Shown in pieces: positions 45,078 through 51,993 of a DNA stretch of 60,143 bases. The notes under the pieces were generated by a model. The model did no database searches and was not told the DNA's origin. It saw only the letters and a program-made list of their open reading frames with translations. The DNA comes from Palsa-739 sp035532535 (GTDB lineage Bacteria; Actinomycetota; Thermoleophilia; Gaiellales; Gaiellaceae), in contig DATKQT010000014.1 of NCBI GenBank assembly GCA_035532535.1, positions 1-60,143 on the forward strand. The letters are read 5' to 3'. How positions within the stretch are numbered: position 1 is the first letter of the stretch; each line of letters opens with the position of its first letter. A program made the translations under genes and the position numbers.

Positions 45078-45848
45078 GTGGCCGCAGTCGTCGCAGCAGG
45101 ACGGCGGGTTCTCCCGCGTGGCTGGACCGATTTCGGGCGTCAGCTTGCGATCTGGTTCGGCTTCTACGTCGCCTACTTCGGCGCGCGGAGCTTTGCCGAC
45201 CGGAACCCCGCCCAGGCGTTCTGGAACGGCTGGCGCGTCCTCAGCTTCGAGCAGCGGACGACCCACGACATCGTCGAGACGACGACCCAGCAGGTGGTGG
45301 CCTCGTCGCACGCGCTCCTGACGGCAGCGGCCTGGACGTACTGGAACTCCGAGTTCACCGTCGTCGGACTGGCTCTGCTCTTCGTCTACGTCCGGCACCA
45401 CGAGCGGTTTGCCCGATTCCGGAACACGGTCCTGCTCGCGAACGTCCTCGGGCTCGTCGGCTACGTCGTCTGGCCCACGGCGCCTCCGTGGATGTTCACC
45501 ACCTACTTCCAGGGTGGGGTGAACCACTCGAACGGCGTGCTCGCGGCGCTTGCCAACCCGTACGCGGCCATGCCCAGCCTGCACGCGGCGGATGCCCTCA
45601 TCGTGGGCGTCTTCCTCGTCTCCCTGAGCCGGCGCTGGTGGGCGAAGGCCCTGTGGGCGCTGTGGCCCGCCTGGGTCTGGTTCTGCGTCCTCGCCACCGC
45701 CAACCACTTCCTGCTCGACGTCCTGGCCGGAATCTGCGTCGCGATCCTCTCGATCGTCGTCGTCCGCCAGGCGCCGACGGTGATGGGAGCCTTTCGGCGT
45801 GGGAGTCCTGTAGAGCAGACGCGCGCGCCGGAAACCGCCGCGCGCTGA
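45078..45848 (+). CDS. PAP2-superfamily membrane phosphatase (inositol-phosphorylceramide-synthase-like)
   Basis: A 256-residue membrane protein with about six helices. The PAP2-type phosphatase motifs are present in membrane context: PYAAMPSLHAADALIVGVF (PSLHAA block with catalytic His) and VLATANHFLLDVLAGICVAIL (His/Asp block). VVWPTAPPWMF is typical of the PAP2_3 group related to inositol phosphorylceramide synthases. Encoded just before a CDP-alcohol phosphatidyltransferase and ino1, it may act on phosphoinositol or phosphatidate lipids. GTG start. Confidence 0.85.
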   Translation: MAAVVAAGRRVLPRGWTDFGRQLAIWFGFYVAYFGARSFADRNPAQAFWNGWRVLSFEQRTTHDIVETTTQQVVASSHALLTAAAWTYWNSEFTVVGLALLFVYVRHHERFARFRNTVLLANVLGLVGYVVWPTAPPWMFTTYFQGGVNHSNGVLAALANPYAAMPSLHAADALIVGVFLVSLSRRWWAKALWALWPAWVWFCVLATANHFLLDVLAGICVAILSIVVVRQAPTVMGAFRRGSPVEQTRAPETAAR

Positions 45849-45899
45849 TCAGACCGCTCATCGCAAACTTGCTATAGTCGCCCCATAGCAGGATTGCGA

Positions 45900-46622
45900 T
45901 TGGAAACCGCTCCGGCCCGGGTCAAGGCGAGCTATACGACCGGCGCGCGCTCGCTCGCGAGTCGCGCGGTCACCCGTCTCCTCGGTACCCGCATCACGCC
46001 GAACGCGCTCACCGCGACCGGCGTGTCGCTGTGCCTCGTCGCAGCGGTCCTCGTCCCGTTCGAGAACCGCGACAAGCTCCTCTTCTACTGGCTCGGCGCG
46101 GGCATCTTCGTCGTCGGCTCCGTCCTCGACATCCTCGATGGCGCGCTGGCGAGGGCCGGCGGACTGACGACGCCGTTCGGCGCCTTCCTCGACTCCACCA
46201 CCGACCGCGTCGGCGAGGGAGCCATGCTCGCCGCGATCGCACTCGTCTTCGCCCGTTCGGGGAACGACACGGCGGTCGTCTTCACGGTCGCAGCGGTGGC
46301 CGGCTCCTTCCTCGTGCCGTATGCACGGGCGAAGGCCGAGGCTCTCGGGCTGCGCGGCGACGTCGGTCTCGGCTCCCGCGCGGAGCGCGTAATCGTCATC
46401 ACAGCGGGACTCGTGCTCGCTCCCTGGGGCGGTCTGCAGTGGGCGATCGTCCTGCTCGCCGCCACTGCCTGGATCACCGTGCTGCAGCGCATCCTTTTCG
46501 TCAGAAAGCAACTAGCTACGCCCGTGCCAGGTACCAGTCGTTCGCCCCTTGCTTCCGGAGCGCCAAAGACCGGTACCTGGTACGGGAGAACAAGGAAAGG
46601 ATCGAATGTCGACCAACGGTAG
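45900..46622 (+). CDS. CDP-alcohol phosphatidyltransferase, probable phosphatidylinositol-phosphate synthase
   Basis: Membrane enzyme transferring a phosphatidyl group from CDP-diacylglycerol to an alcohol. The family motif is complete: DILDGALAR, then GAFLDSTTDR, at about residues 76-105. Several membrane helices follow. AGGA lies 6 bases before TTG 45900 (another TTG is at 45894). It overlaps ino1 by 17 bases, which points to inositol phosphate as acceptor, as in mycobacterial PgsA1. Residues about 208-229 are encoded by an inverted-repeat element, so the tail is probably not functional core. Confidence 0.85.
   Translation: METAPARVKASYTTGARSLASRAVTRLLGTRITPNALTATGVSLCLVAAVLVPFENRDKLLFYWLGAGIFVVGSVLDILDGALARAGGLTTPFGAFLDSTTDRVGEGAMLAAIALVFARSGNDTAVVFTVAAVAGSFLVPYARAKAEALGLRGDVGLGSRAERVIVITAGLVLAPWGGLQWAIVLLAATAWITVLQRILFVRKQLATPVPGTSRSPLASGAPKTGTWYGRTRKGSNVDQR
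46521..46586. repeat. Imperfect inverted-repeat element inside the end of the phosphatidyltransferase gene
   Basis: Arms 46521-46544 (core GTGCCAGGTACCAGTC) and 46563-46586 (core GACCGGTACCTGGTAC) are complementary at about 19 of 24 positions, separated by 18 bases. The right arm read in reverse (GGTACCGGTCTTTGG) resembles the arm AGTACCGGCCTTCGG of the element upstream of dnaK. It lies 20 bases before the ino1 start and could affect its expression. Confidence 0.55.
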
Positions 46623-47760
46623 TTCGAACGGCCATGGGCGCCTCGACGACGGCAAGGTTCGCGTCGCGATCATCGGCGTCGGCAACTGCGCCAACTCCCT
46701 CTTGCAGGGGACGCACTACTACAAGGACGCGCCGGACGACGAGTTCGTCCCCGGCCTCATGCACGTGAACCTCGGCGGGTACCACATCCGCGACATCGAG
46801 TTCACGGCCGCGTTCGACGTCGTGAAGGGCAAGGTCGGAGAAGACCTCGCCGACGCGATGTGGGCGCACCCGAACGACACGATCAAGTTCGCCGACGTGC
46901 CGAAGACCGGCATCAAGGTCGCACGCGGCATGACGCACGACGGCATCGGCAAGTACCTGTCGGAGATCGTCGAGAAGGCGCCGGGCTCGACCGCCGACAT
47001 CGTCGGGATCCTCAAGGACACGAAGACCGACGTCGTCATCAACTACCTGCCGGTCGGCTCGGAGATGGCGACGAAGTGGTACGCGGAGCAGATCCTCGAG
47101 GCGGGCTGCGCGATGATCAACTGCATGCCGGTCTTCATCGCGCGCGAGGACTACTGGAACAAGCGCTTCCAGGACGCCGGCGTGCCGATCATCGGTGACG
47201 ACATCAAGTCGCAGGTCGGCGCGACGATCACGCACCGCGTGCTGACGTCGCTCTTCCGCGAGCGCGGCGTGCATCTCGACAAGACGATGCAGCTGAACGT
47301 CGGCGGCAACTCCGACTTCCTCAACATGCTCGAACGGGACCGCCTCGAGTCGAAGAAGATCTCGAAGACGAACGCGGTCACCTCGATGCTCGACTACGAC
47401 CTCGGCCCCGGCAACGTGCACGTCGGCCCGTCCGACTACGTGCCGTGGCTGACCGACCGCAAGTGGGCCTACATCCGGATGGAGGGCACATCGTTCGGCG
47501 ACGTGCCGCTCAATCTCGAGATGAAGCTCGAGGTCTGGGACTCGCCGAACTCGGCCGGCATCGTCATCGACGCCGTCCGGCTCGCGAAGCTCGCGCTCAA
47601 CCACGGCGTGTCCGGCTCGCTCGTCGAGCCGAGCTCATACCTGATGAAGTCGCCGCCCAAGCAGATCCAGGACGACGACGCGCGCGAGCTGACCGAGCAG
47701 TTCATCGAGCGCTACCGCCGCGGCGCGCCGGTCGAGGCGCCCACTACGGCAGCGAGCTGA
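46606..47760 (+). CDS. ino1: Inositol-3-phosphate synthase
   Basis: NAD-dependent conversion of glucose 6-phosphate to inositol phosphate. The 384 residues fit the short actinobacterial form. VRVAIIGVGNCANSLLQG is the NAD-binding loop. IGDDIKSQVGATITHRVL, LNVGGNSDFLNML (catalytic-site block) and the SKKISKTNAV lysines are family signatures. AAGGAAAGG lies 5 bases before ATG 46606. Together with the preceding phosphatidyltransferase it indicates phosphatidylinositol synthesis. Confidence 0.95.
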   Translation: MSTNGSSNGHGRLDDGKVRVAIIGVGNCANSLLQGTHYYKDAPDDEFVPGLMHVNLGGYHIRDIEFTAAFDVVKGKVGEDLADAMWAHPNDTIKFADVPKTGIKVARGMTHDGIGKYLSEIVEKAPGSTADIVGILKDTKTDVVINYLPVGSEMATKWYAEQILEAGCAMINCMPVFIAREDYWNKRFQDAGVPIIGDDIKSQVGATITHRVLTSLFRERGVHLDKTMQLNVGGNSDFLNMLERDRLESKKISKTNAVTSMLDYDLGPGNVHVGPSDYVPWLTDRKWAYIRMEGTSFGDVPLNLEMKLEVWDSPNSAGIVIDAVRLAKLALNHGVSGSLVEPSSYLMKSPPKQIQDDDARELTEQFIERYRRGAPVEAPTTAAS

Positions 47761-48178
47761 GCCAGGTCACATCCGCGGGCTGGTAGCGGGACTCGGTCGA
47801 GAAGCGGATCTCGATCGGGCCCCGCTCCCGGCCGTGCGACGCAAGCCACGGATCGTCTCCCGGCTCGAGCACGACGGCGCAGTGATGGCCCGGGTACTCG
47901 CCCCAGACGACGATGTCGCCGGCGAGCACCGCCCGCCGGTCGATGTTCTCCATCGCCTCCAGCAGCGTCCCCGTCCAGCCGCTTCCGTCGTAGCCGCGGC
48001 CGTTCGGGTCGGCCGCGCCGGCGAGGAAGTAACAGAGCGTCGCAAAGCCGGAGCAGTCGGTCGTGAGCGGCAGCGCCCGCGCGAGCGGGATCGGCCGGAT
48101 CTCCCCATAGTGGATCCGGGGCTCGTTCCGGATCCCCCATTTGGCCGCAGCGACGATCCCTCTCCGGATCTCGCTCAC
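47744..48178 (-). CDS. NlpC/P60-like cysteine peptidase
   Basis: A 144-residue protein with the catalytic pattern of NlpC/P60 hydrolases: Cys in LTTDCSGFATLCYFL and His in GDIVVWGEYPGHHCAVVLE. There is no signal peptide, membrane segment or cell-wall binding domain, and the fold is short, resembling phage-type members. It may act inside the cell, be released by lysis, or be secreted by another route. GTG 48178, divergent from the GT-PHP gene with 18 bases between starts. Overlaps the ino1 3' end by 17 bases. Confidence 0.8.
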   Translation of the reverse strand: MSEIRRGIVAAAKWGIRNEPRIHYGEIRPIPLARALPLTTDCSGFATLCYFLAGAADPNGRGYDGSGWTGTLLEAMENIDRRAVLAGDIVVWGEYPGHHCAVVLEPGDDPWLASHGRERGPIEIRFSTESRYQPADVTWLSSLP

Positions 48179-48196
48179 TAGACTCGACCCGGAACG

Positions 48197-49924
48197 ATGG
48201 CACTTCGGATCGCCCTCGTCACCCCCTTCTCCTGGTCGCAGCCGCACGACGTGAACGAGCACGTCGCCGGGCTCGCGGCAGAGCTCCGCGCGCGCGGCCA
48301 CCGGGCGACCGTCCTCGGGCCGTCCAACCGGGCCCGCGATCTCGCCGCCGGGCGCCGCGCCCTGACGACGGGCCTCGACGCCGACTTCGTGGCGCTCGGC
48401 CCCGCAGTGCCGATCTCGCGCCGAAGCCGCATGGGTGTGCCGGTCGGCGTGCGCGCGAACCTCGCGGTGGCGCTCGCCGGCGGGCGTTTCGACGTCGTGC
48501 ACGGCTTCGAGCCGGGCCTGCCCAGCCTCTCATACCTCGCGCTCCGGCACGCGGACGCGCTCACGGTGGCGACGTTCTTCTCCCCGGAGCGGCTCTCGTA
48601 TCCACCCGGCCGGGCGCAGCGCGAGCGGCTGCTCGGCCGCCTCGACGCACTGCTGGCGACGAGCGAGGAGACTGCGCGGGCGGCTGCGCTCCGCTTCCCG
48701 GGAACGTACGAGCTCGTGCCCCTCGGCGTCGATCTCGAGCGGCACGCGCCGGGACGGAAGCGGAGGACCGTCGTCGTCGAGTGGCGCCAGCTCCAGCGCC
48801 CGCTCCTGCGTGCGATCGTGCGAGAGGTCGCCGCGCTGCCCGACTGGGAGCTCGTGCTCCTGCGCACGCGGCCGCTGAGCGGGCGCCCGCCGCTGCCACG
48901 GGCGCTCCGCGGACGGCTGCGTGTTCGCACCGGATTCGACGGCGAGAGCCGGGCGGAGATCTTCCAGACCGCGTCCGTCTTCGTCCCCGCGCTCGACGGT
49001 GTGCCGCGCGCGGTCGTCGAGGCGCAGGCCGCCGGCGCCGCCATTGCCGACCCACCGGGGCGCGAGCTCCAGCCCGAGCTCGCCGCGGCCGAGACGGCGC
49101 GCCTGCTCGAGGACGAGGCGTTCCGGGCGCGGCGGAGCGACGAGGCGGCCGCCGCCGCGGCCGGTCAGAGCTTCGAGGCGCTCGCCGACCGCGTGGAAGA
49201 GGTCTACGGGAGCATCACAGGCCGGCGCCGCGCACAGACGCCTCGCTCCGCGAGCGAGCGCGACTGGATCGTCGCCGACCTCCACCTGCACACGAGCTGG
49301 TCGCATGATTGCTCGATCGAGGTAGACGACCTGCTCGACTACGCCGAGGCAGAAGGGCTCGGCGCGATCGCGGTCACCGACCACAACGTCTTCGGTGGGG
49401 CGCTCGAGGCGGTCGAGCGTGCGCGGGGGCGCCGGCTCGTCGTCATTCCGGGCGAGGAGATCAAGACCGCCGGGCAGGGCGAGGTGATCGGCCTCTTCCT
49501 GCGCGAGGAGATCCCGCGCGGGATGTCGTTCGCCGAGACCGTGGCGGCCATCCGCGCCCAGGGCGGCCTCGTCTACGTGCCGCATCCGTTCGACCGCATG
49601 CACGCCATCCCGGACCCGGCCACCCTGCACCGGCACCTAGCCGAGATCGACGTCTTCGAGGTCTACAACGCACGCCTGCTCTTCGAGGCATACAACGAGG
49701 AGGCGCTGCGCTTCGCGCGCAAGTACAACCTCACGACGGGCGCCGGCTCCGACGCGCACGTGCTCCCGGGAATCGGAACCGGTGCCGTGCAGATGCGCCG
49801 CTTCAGCGGGCCGGAGGACTTTCTCGTCTCGTTGCGAAGCGCAGAGATTCTGCGCCGCCCGAAGTCGCTCGCATACCTCCAGGGACTCAAATGGGTGGCG
49901 CAAGCCAAGGAGAGGGTCCGCTGA
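48197..49924 (+). CDS. GT4-like glycosyltransferase fused to a PHP-domain phosphoesterase
   Basis: A 575-residue two-domain protein. Residues 1 to about 345 form a GT-B glycosyltransferase-4-like module (RIALVTPFSWSQPHDVNEHVAGLAAELRARGH, FDVVHGFEPGLPSLSYLAL, a C-terminal FVPALDGVPRAVVEAQAAG), although the usual E-x(7)-E donor motif is weak. From about 358 a PHP domain follows with ADLHLHTSWSHD, TDHN (near 394), GEEI (near 419), HPFDR (near 462) and SDAH (near 519). The metal ligands look intact. Close to the inositol-lipid genes, it may build or trim a phosphoglycan, but the substrate is unknown. Confidence 0.82.
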   Translation: MALRIALVTPFSWSQPHDVNEHVAGLAAELRARGHRATVLGPSNRARDLAAGRRALTTGLDADFVALGPAVPISRRSRMGVPVGVRANLAVALAGGRFDVVHGFEPGLPSLSYLALRHADALTVATFFSPERLSYPPGRAQRERLLGRLDALLATSEETARAAALRFPGTYELVPLGVDLERHAPGRKRRTVVVEWRQLQRPLLRAIVREVAALPDWELVLLRTRPLSGRPPLPRALRGRLRVRTGFDGESRAEIFQTASVFVPALDGVPRAVVEAQAAGAAIADPPGRELQPELAAAETARLLEDEAFRARRSDEAAAAAAGQSFEALADRVEEVYGSITGRRRAQTPRSASERDWIVADLHLHTSWSHDCSIEVDDLLDYAEAEGLGAIAVTDHNVFGGALEAVERARGRRLVVIPGEEIKTAGQGEVIGLFLREEIPRGMSFAETVAAIRAQGGLVYVPHPFDRMHAIPDPATLHRHLAEIDVFEVYNARLLFEAYNEEALRFARKYNLTTGAGSDAHVLPGIGTGAVQMRRFSGPEDFLVSLRSAEILRRPKSLAYLQGLKWVAQAKERVR

Positions 49925-49949
49925 GCGCGAACCAACGGTGGGGGCTTAC

Positions 49950-50534
49950 GTGACCGTGGCGACCGACGAAATCTACGAGAAGTACCTGCAAAAAGCGATC
50001 ACCGAGATCAACACTCTCGGTGACGAAGTCACGCAGGCAGGCGGAGGCACCCGTGTGCCCGTCGTCGGTTCCGGTCACCCGCTTGCAGACGTCATGCTTC
50101 TGAAGTACGCGCCGCGCGCGTCGGAACTGCAGGAAGGCGTTGCGTTCTTCGGCCGCTCGGGCAACGCGATCCTCAAGTCGCTCCAGCGGCTGCACGTCGA
50201 TCCGATGGCGATCTACGGCACGAACTGCCTCAAGTTCGCGGACGGCACGGAGGATGAGTCCCGCCCCTTTCTGCTCCGCGAGCTGCACATCGTCCAGCCG
50301 AAGCTCGTCGTCGTCATGGGCGAGCAGGCGCTCGCCTTCCTGAACGGCCTCGGCTTCCCGCTCGCACGGACACTCGAGCCGACCGAGGGGGGGCGGCAGA
50401 CGTTCACGCCAACGATCGAGGCGTTGTACACGCCCGACATCGACGAGTCGCTCGACGAGCAGGCGCAGAAGACGCGCTTCTGGAACGCGTTCAAGCCGCT
50501 CGGCGTGTGGTGGGAATCTCTCCCGCCGTACTAG
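49950..50534 (+). CDS. Divergent uracil-DNA-glycosylase-superfamily protein
   Basis: A 194-residue protein with the UDG-like layout. VVGSGHPLADVMLLKYAPRASELQEGVAFFGRSGNAILKSLQRL corresponds to the family 4/5 nucleotide-pocket region, YGTNCLKF to the next strand and LHIVQPKLVVVMGEQALAFL to the following one. It lacks the four iron-sulfur cysteines of family 4 and an obvious C-terminal His motif. GGGGG lies 5 bases before GTG 49950. It may be a catalytically altered DNA-binding relative; activity on uracil cannot be assumed. Confidence 0.65.
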   Translation: MTVATDEIYEKYLQKAITEINTLGDEVTQAGGGTRVPVVGSGHPLADVMLLKYAPRASELQEGVAFFGRSGNAILKSLQRLHVDPMAIYGTNCLKFADGTEDESRPFLLRELHIVQPKLVVVMGEQALAFLNGLGFPLARTLEPTEGGRQTFTPTIEALYTPDIDESLDEQAQKTRFWNAFKPLGVWWESLPPY

Positions 50535-50545
50535 CAGGTGGAGCC

Positions 50546-50632
50546 GTGAGTCAGATCGAGCTCCGCCGAGCAAAGACCGAGCAGCGCAAGGACGCAGGGA
50601 GCGGCCATACCTCGAGGTATGGCCGCGACTGA
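50546..50632 (+). other. Candidate leader peptide across the palindrome
   Basis: GTG at 50546 with GGTGGAG upstream opens a 28-codon frame (VSQIELRRAKTEQRKD...) that runs through the 26-base palindrome and ends 10 bases before the presenilin-like gene. It might be a translated leader, or just a chance frame in a GC-rich intergenic element. No homologue is recognised. Confidence 0.2.
50601..50626. repeat. Perfect 26-base palindrome upstream of the presenilin-like gene
   Basis: GCGGCCATACCTC is followed directly by its exact reverse complement. It can form a 13-bp stem or serve as a dimeric binding site. It lies 4 bases before the GAGGA ribosome-binding site of the next gene, so RNA folding could control translation. 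No T-run follows; a terminator for the preceding gene is less likely. Confidence 0.7.
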
Positions 50633-50642
50633 GGACGCGGCG

Positions 50643-51383
50643 ATGCGACAGTTTGCAGCCGACGGAGACGATCGCGACTCGCGGCTTCGCCTGCTCAGAT
50701 TCGGCGCGGTCGCGGCCGTGGTCGTCGCGTGGTTCATCGCCGCGCCGCATGCCCCCAACCTCTCGCTGTGGACCGACGTCATCCTCGTCAGCTTCGTGAT
50801 CTTGCCGGCGACGTTGCTGCTCGTCCCGCTGGCGCTGCCGCTGTATACGCGCCGCTGGCTGCCGGCCGCGACCGTCGTGCTCGCGCTTGCCGCCCTCGGC
50901 TTCTCGGAGGCGGGCTGGGGGCTGCCGGCGAACTTCGCGAAGCTCTTCGCCGCGGTGTTCGCCGGCTGGTCGTTCCTCCTGCTCTTCGAGCAGCTCTCGT
51001 GGGTCGTCATCGTCGCGTTCATCGTCCCGTTCGTGGATGCGCTCTCCGTCTGGCGCGGGCCGACGCACTCGATCACGACGCACCACTTCCGCGTGTACCT
51101 CGACGTGGCGGTCGCGTTCCTCGTCCCGCACGGGACGGCCGCATATCTCGGTCCGCCCGACGTCATGTTCTACGCACTCTTCCTCGCGGCGACGGCGCGC
51201 TGGGGGCTGCGCGTGTGGCGAACCTGGTTCGCGACGACCCTCATGTACGGGCTCACGATCGTCCTCGCGACGGCCGTCGACGTCGGCGGCCTACCGGCGC
51301 TGCCCTTCCTCTCGTTCGGCTTCCTCGTCGCCAACGCGGATCTGCTGTGGGCCAGGCTCAGACCCCCGTCGGCGGCGTTGTAG
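50643..51383 (+). CDS. Presenilin/signal-peptide-peptidase-like membrane aspartyl protease (probable)
   Basis: A 246-residue polytopic membrane protein with about seven to nine hydrophobic segments. Three features match GxGD intramembrane proteases in the right order. First, an Asp in a helix followed by ALSV (PFVDALSVWRGPTH, Asp132), like the YDAISV motif. Second, GPPDVMFYALFLA (Asp173), in place of GxGD. Third, GLPALPFLSFG (218-221 PALP), the PAL motif. ATG 50643 has GAGGA 7 bases upstream; an ATG at 50619 lies inside the palindrome and is rejected. The 3' end overlaps the convergent gene by 26 bases. Function inferred from motifs only. Confidence 0.6.
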   Translation: MRQFAADGDDRDSRLRLLRFGAVAAVVVAWFIAAPHAPNLSLWTDVILVSFVILPATLLLVPLALPLYTRRWLPAATVVLALAALGFSEAGWGLPANFAKLFAAVFAGWSFLLLFEQLSWVVIVAFIVPFVDALSVWRGPTHSITTHHFRVYLDVAVAFLVPHGTAAYLGPPDVMFYALFLAATARWGLRVWRTWFATTLMYGLTIVLATAVDVGGLPALPFLSFGFLVANADLLWARLRPPSAAL

Positions 51384-51696
51384 TCGTCTTCTTCTTCGTC
51401 CCCGGCGTGCTCGAGACGGCCGACTCGCCGAATGTGAACGGCGCGCGGAACGATGCGATCACCGCGAAGATGATCCCGATCGCGACCGCGAACCAGCCAC
51501 CGCCTGAGTCGTAGCCGCTTACGACCATCGTGAAGCCGAGCGCGACGATCGTGAAGCAGAGGAGCCACGCCGGGCCCTGTACCCACAGATGGAACTTCTT
51601 CACGGGCGTGCCCACCTGCACGTGCAGGTTCGCGTCCGTCAGGAGCTTTTCAGCCGCATCGATCCGGGCCGCAACCGGAGGAGCAGAATCGGTCAT
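51358..51696 (-). CDS. Small membrane protein
   Basis: A 112-residue protein with an N-terminal amphipathic helix (ARIDAAEKLLTDANLHVQVG), two membrane helices (about 41-60 and 66-82), and a Thr/Lys-rich tail (SSTPGTKKKTTTTPPTGV). GGAGG lies 5 bases before ATG 51696. No family recognised. Convergent with the presenilin-like gene. Confidence 0.7.
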   Translation of the reverse strand: MTDSAPPVAARIDAAEKLLTDANLHVQVGTPVKKFHLWVQGPAWLLCFTIVALGFTMVVSGYDSGGGWFAVAIGIIFAVIASFRAPFTFGESAVSSTPGTKKKTTTTPPTGV

Positions 51697-51734
51697 GCCT
51701 GCCTCCGTGTTCCCGATTTGACCGGACGACCCTA

Positions 51735-51740
51735 TACCGT
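51735..51740 (+). promoter_or_regulatory. -10-like hexamer of the His/Cys-rich small gene
   Basis: TACCGT ends 7 bases before GTG 51748 and supports that codon, rather than the GTG at 51739, as the start of a leaderless message. Confidence 0.35.
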
Positions 51741-51747
51741 GCCGTCC

Positions 51748-51993
51748 GTGATCGCCAGCCTCCACTCGATCTTCCACTGGCCGGTCCAGGGCGGCTACAA
51801 CTTCGTCAGCGGGCCGCTGGCGGATATCACGCTCGCGACGGCGTTCCTCGGCTGGCTCTATCTCTTCCTCCACAGTCACAACTGTCACGTCCGTCGCTGC
51901 TGGCGCCTTGAGTTCCACCCCCACCCGGTCCACGGGCATCCGGTCTGCAAGAAGCACTTCCACGAGCCGGGTGAGAATCAGATCCTTGGTTAG
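51748..51993 (+). CDS. Small His/Cys-rich membrane-anchored protein
   Basis: An 81-residue protein with one hydrophobic segment (DITLATAFLGWLYLFLH) followed by a His/Cys cluster: HSHNCHVRRCWRLEFHPHPVHGHPVCKKHFH, containing three cysteines and nine histidines. The spacing suggests a small zinc-binding module. Similar short His/Cys-rich proteins occur in actinobacteria and their phages, but I cannot name a family. Overlaps the convergent rlmD by 4 bases. Confidence 0.6.
   Translation: MIASLHSIFHWPVQGGYNFVSGPLADITLATAFLGWLYLFLHSHNCHVRRCWRLEFHPHPVHGHPVCKKHFHEPGENQILG

Noticed and set aside
50619..50642. ATG at 50619 as start of the presenilin-like gene
   Set aside because: It lies inside the palindrome without a ribosome-binding site; ATG 50643 has GAGGA at 7 bases.
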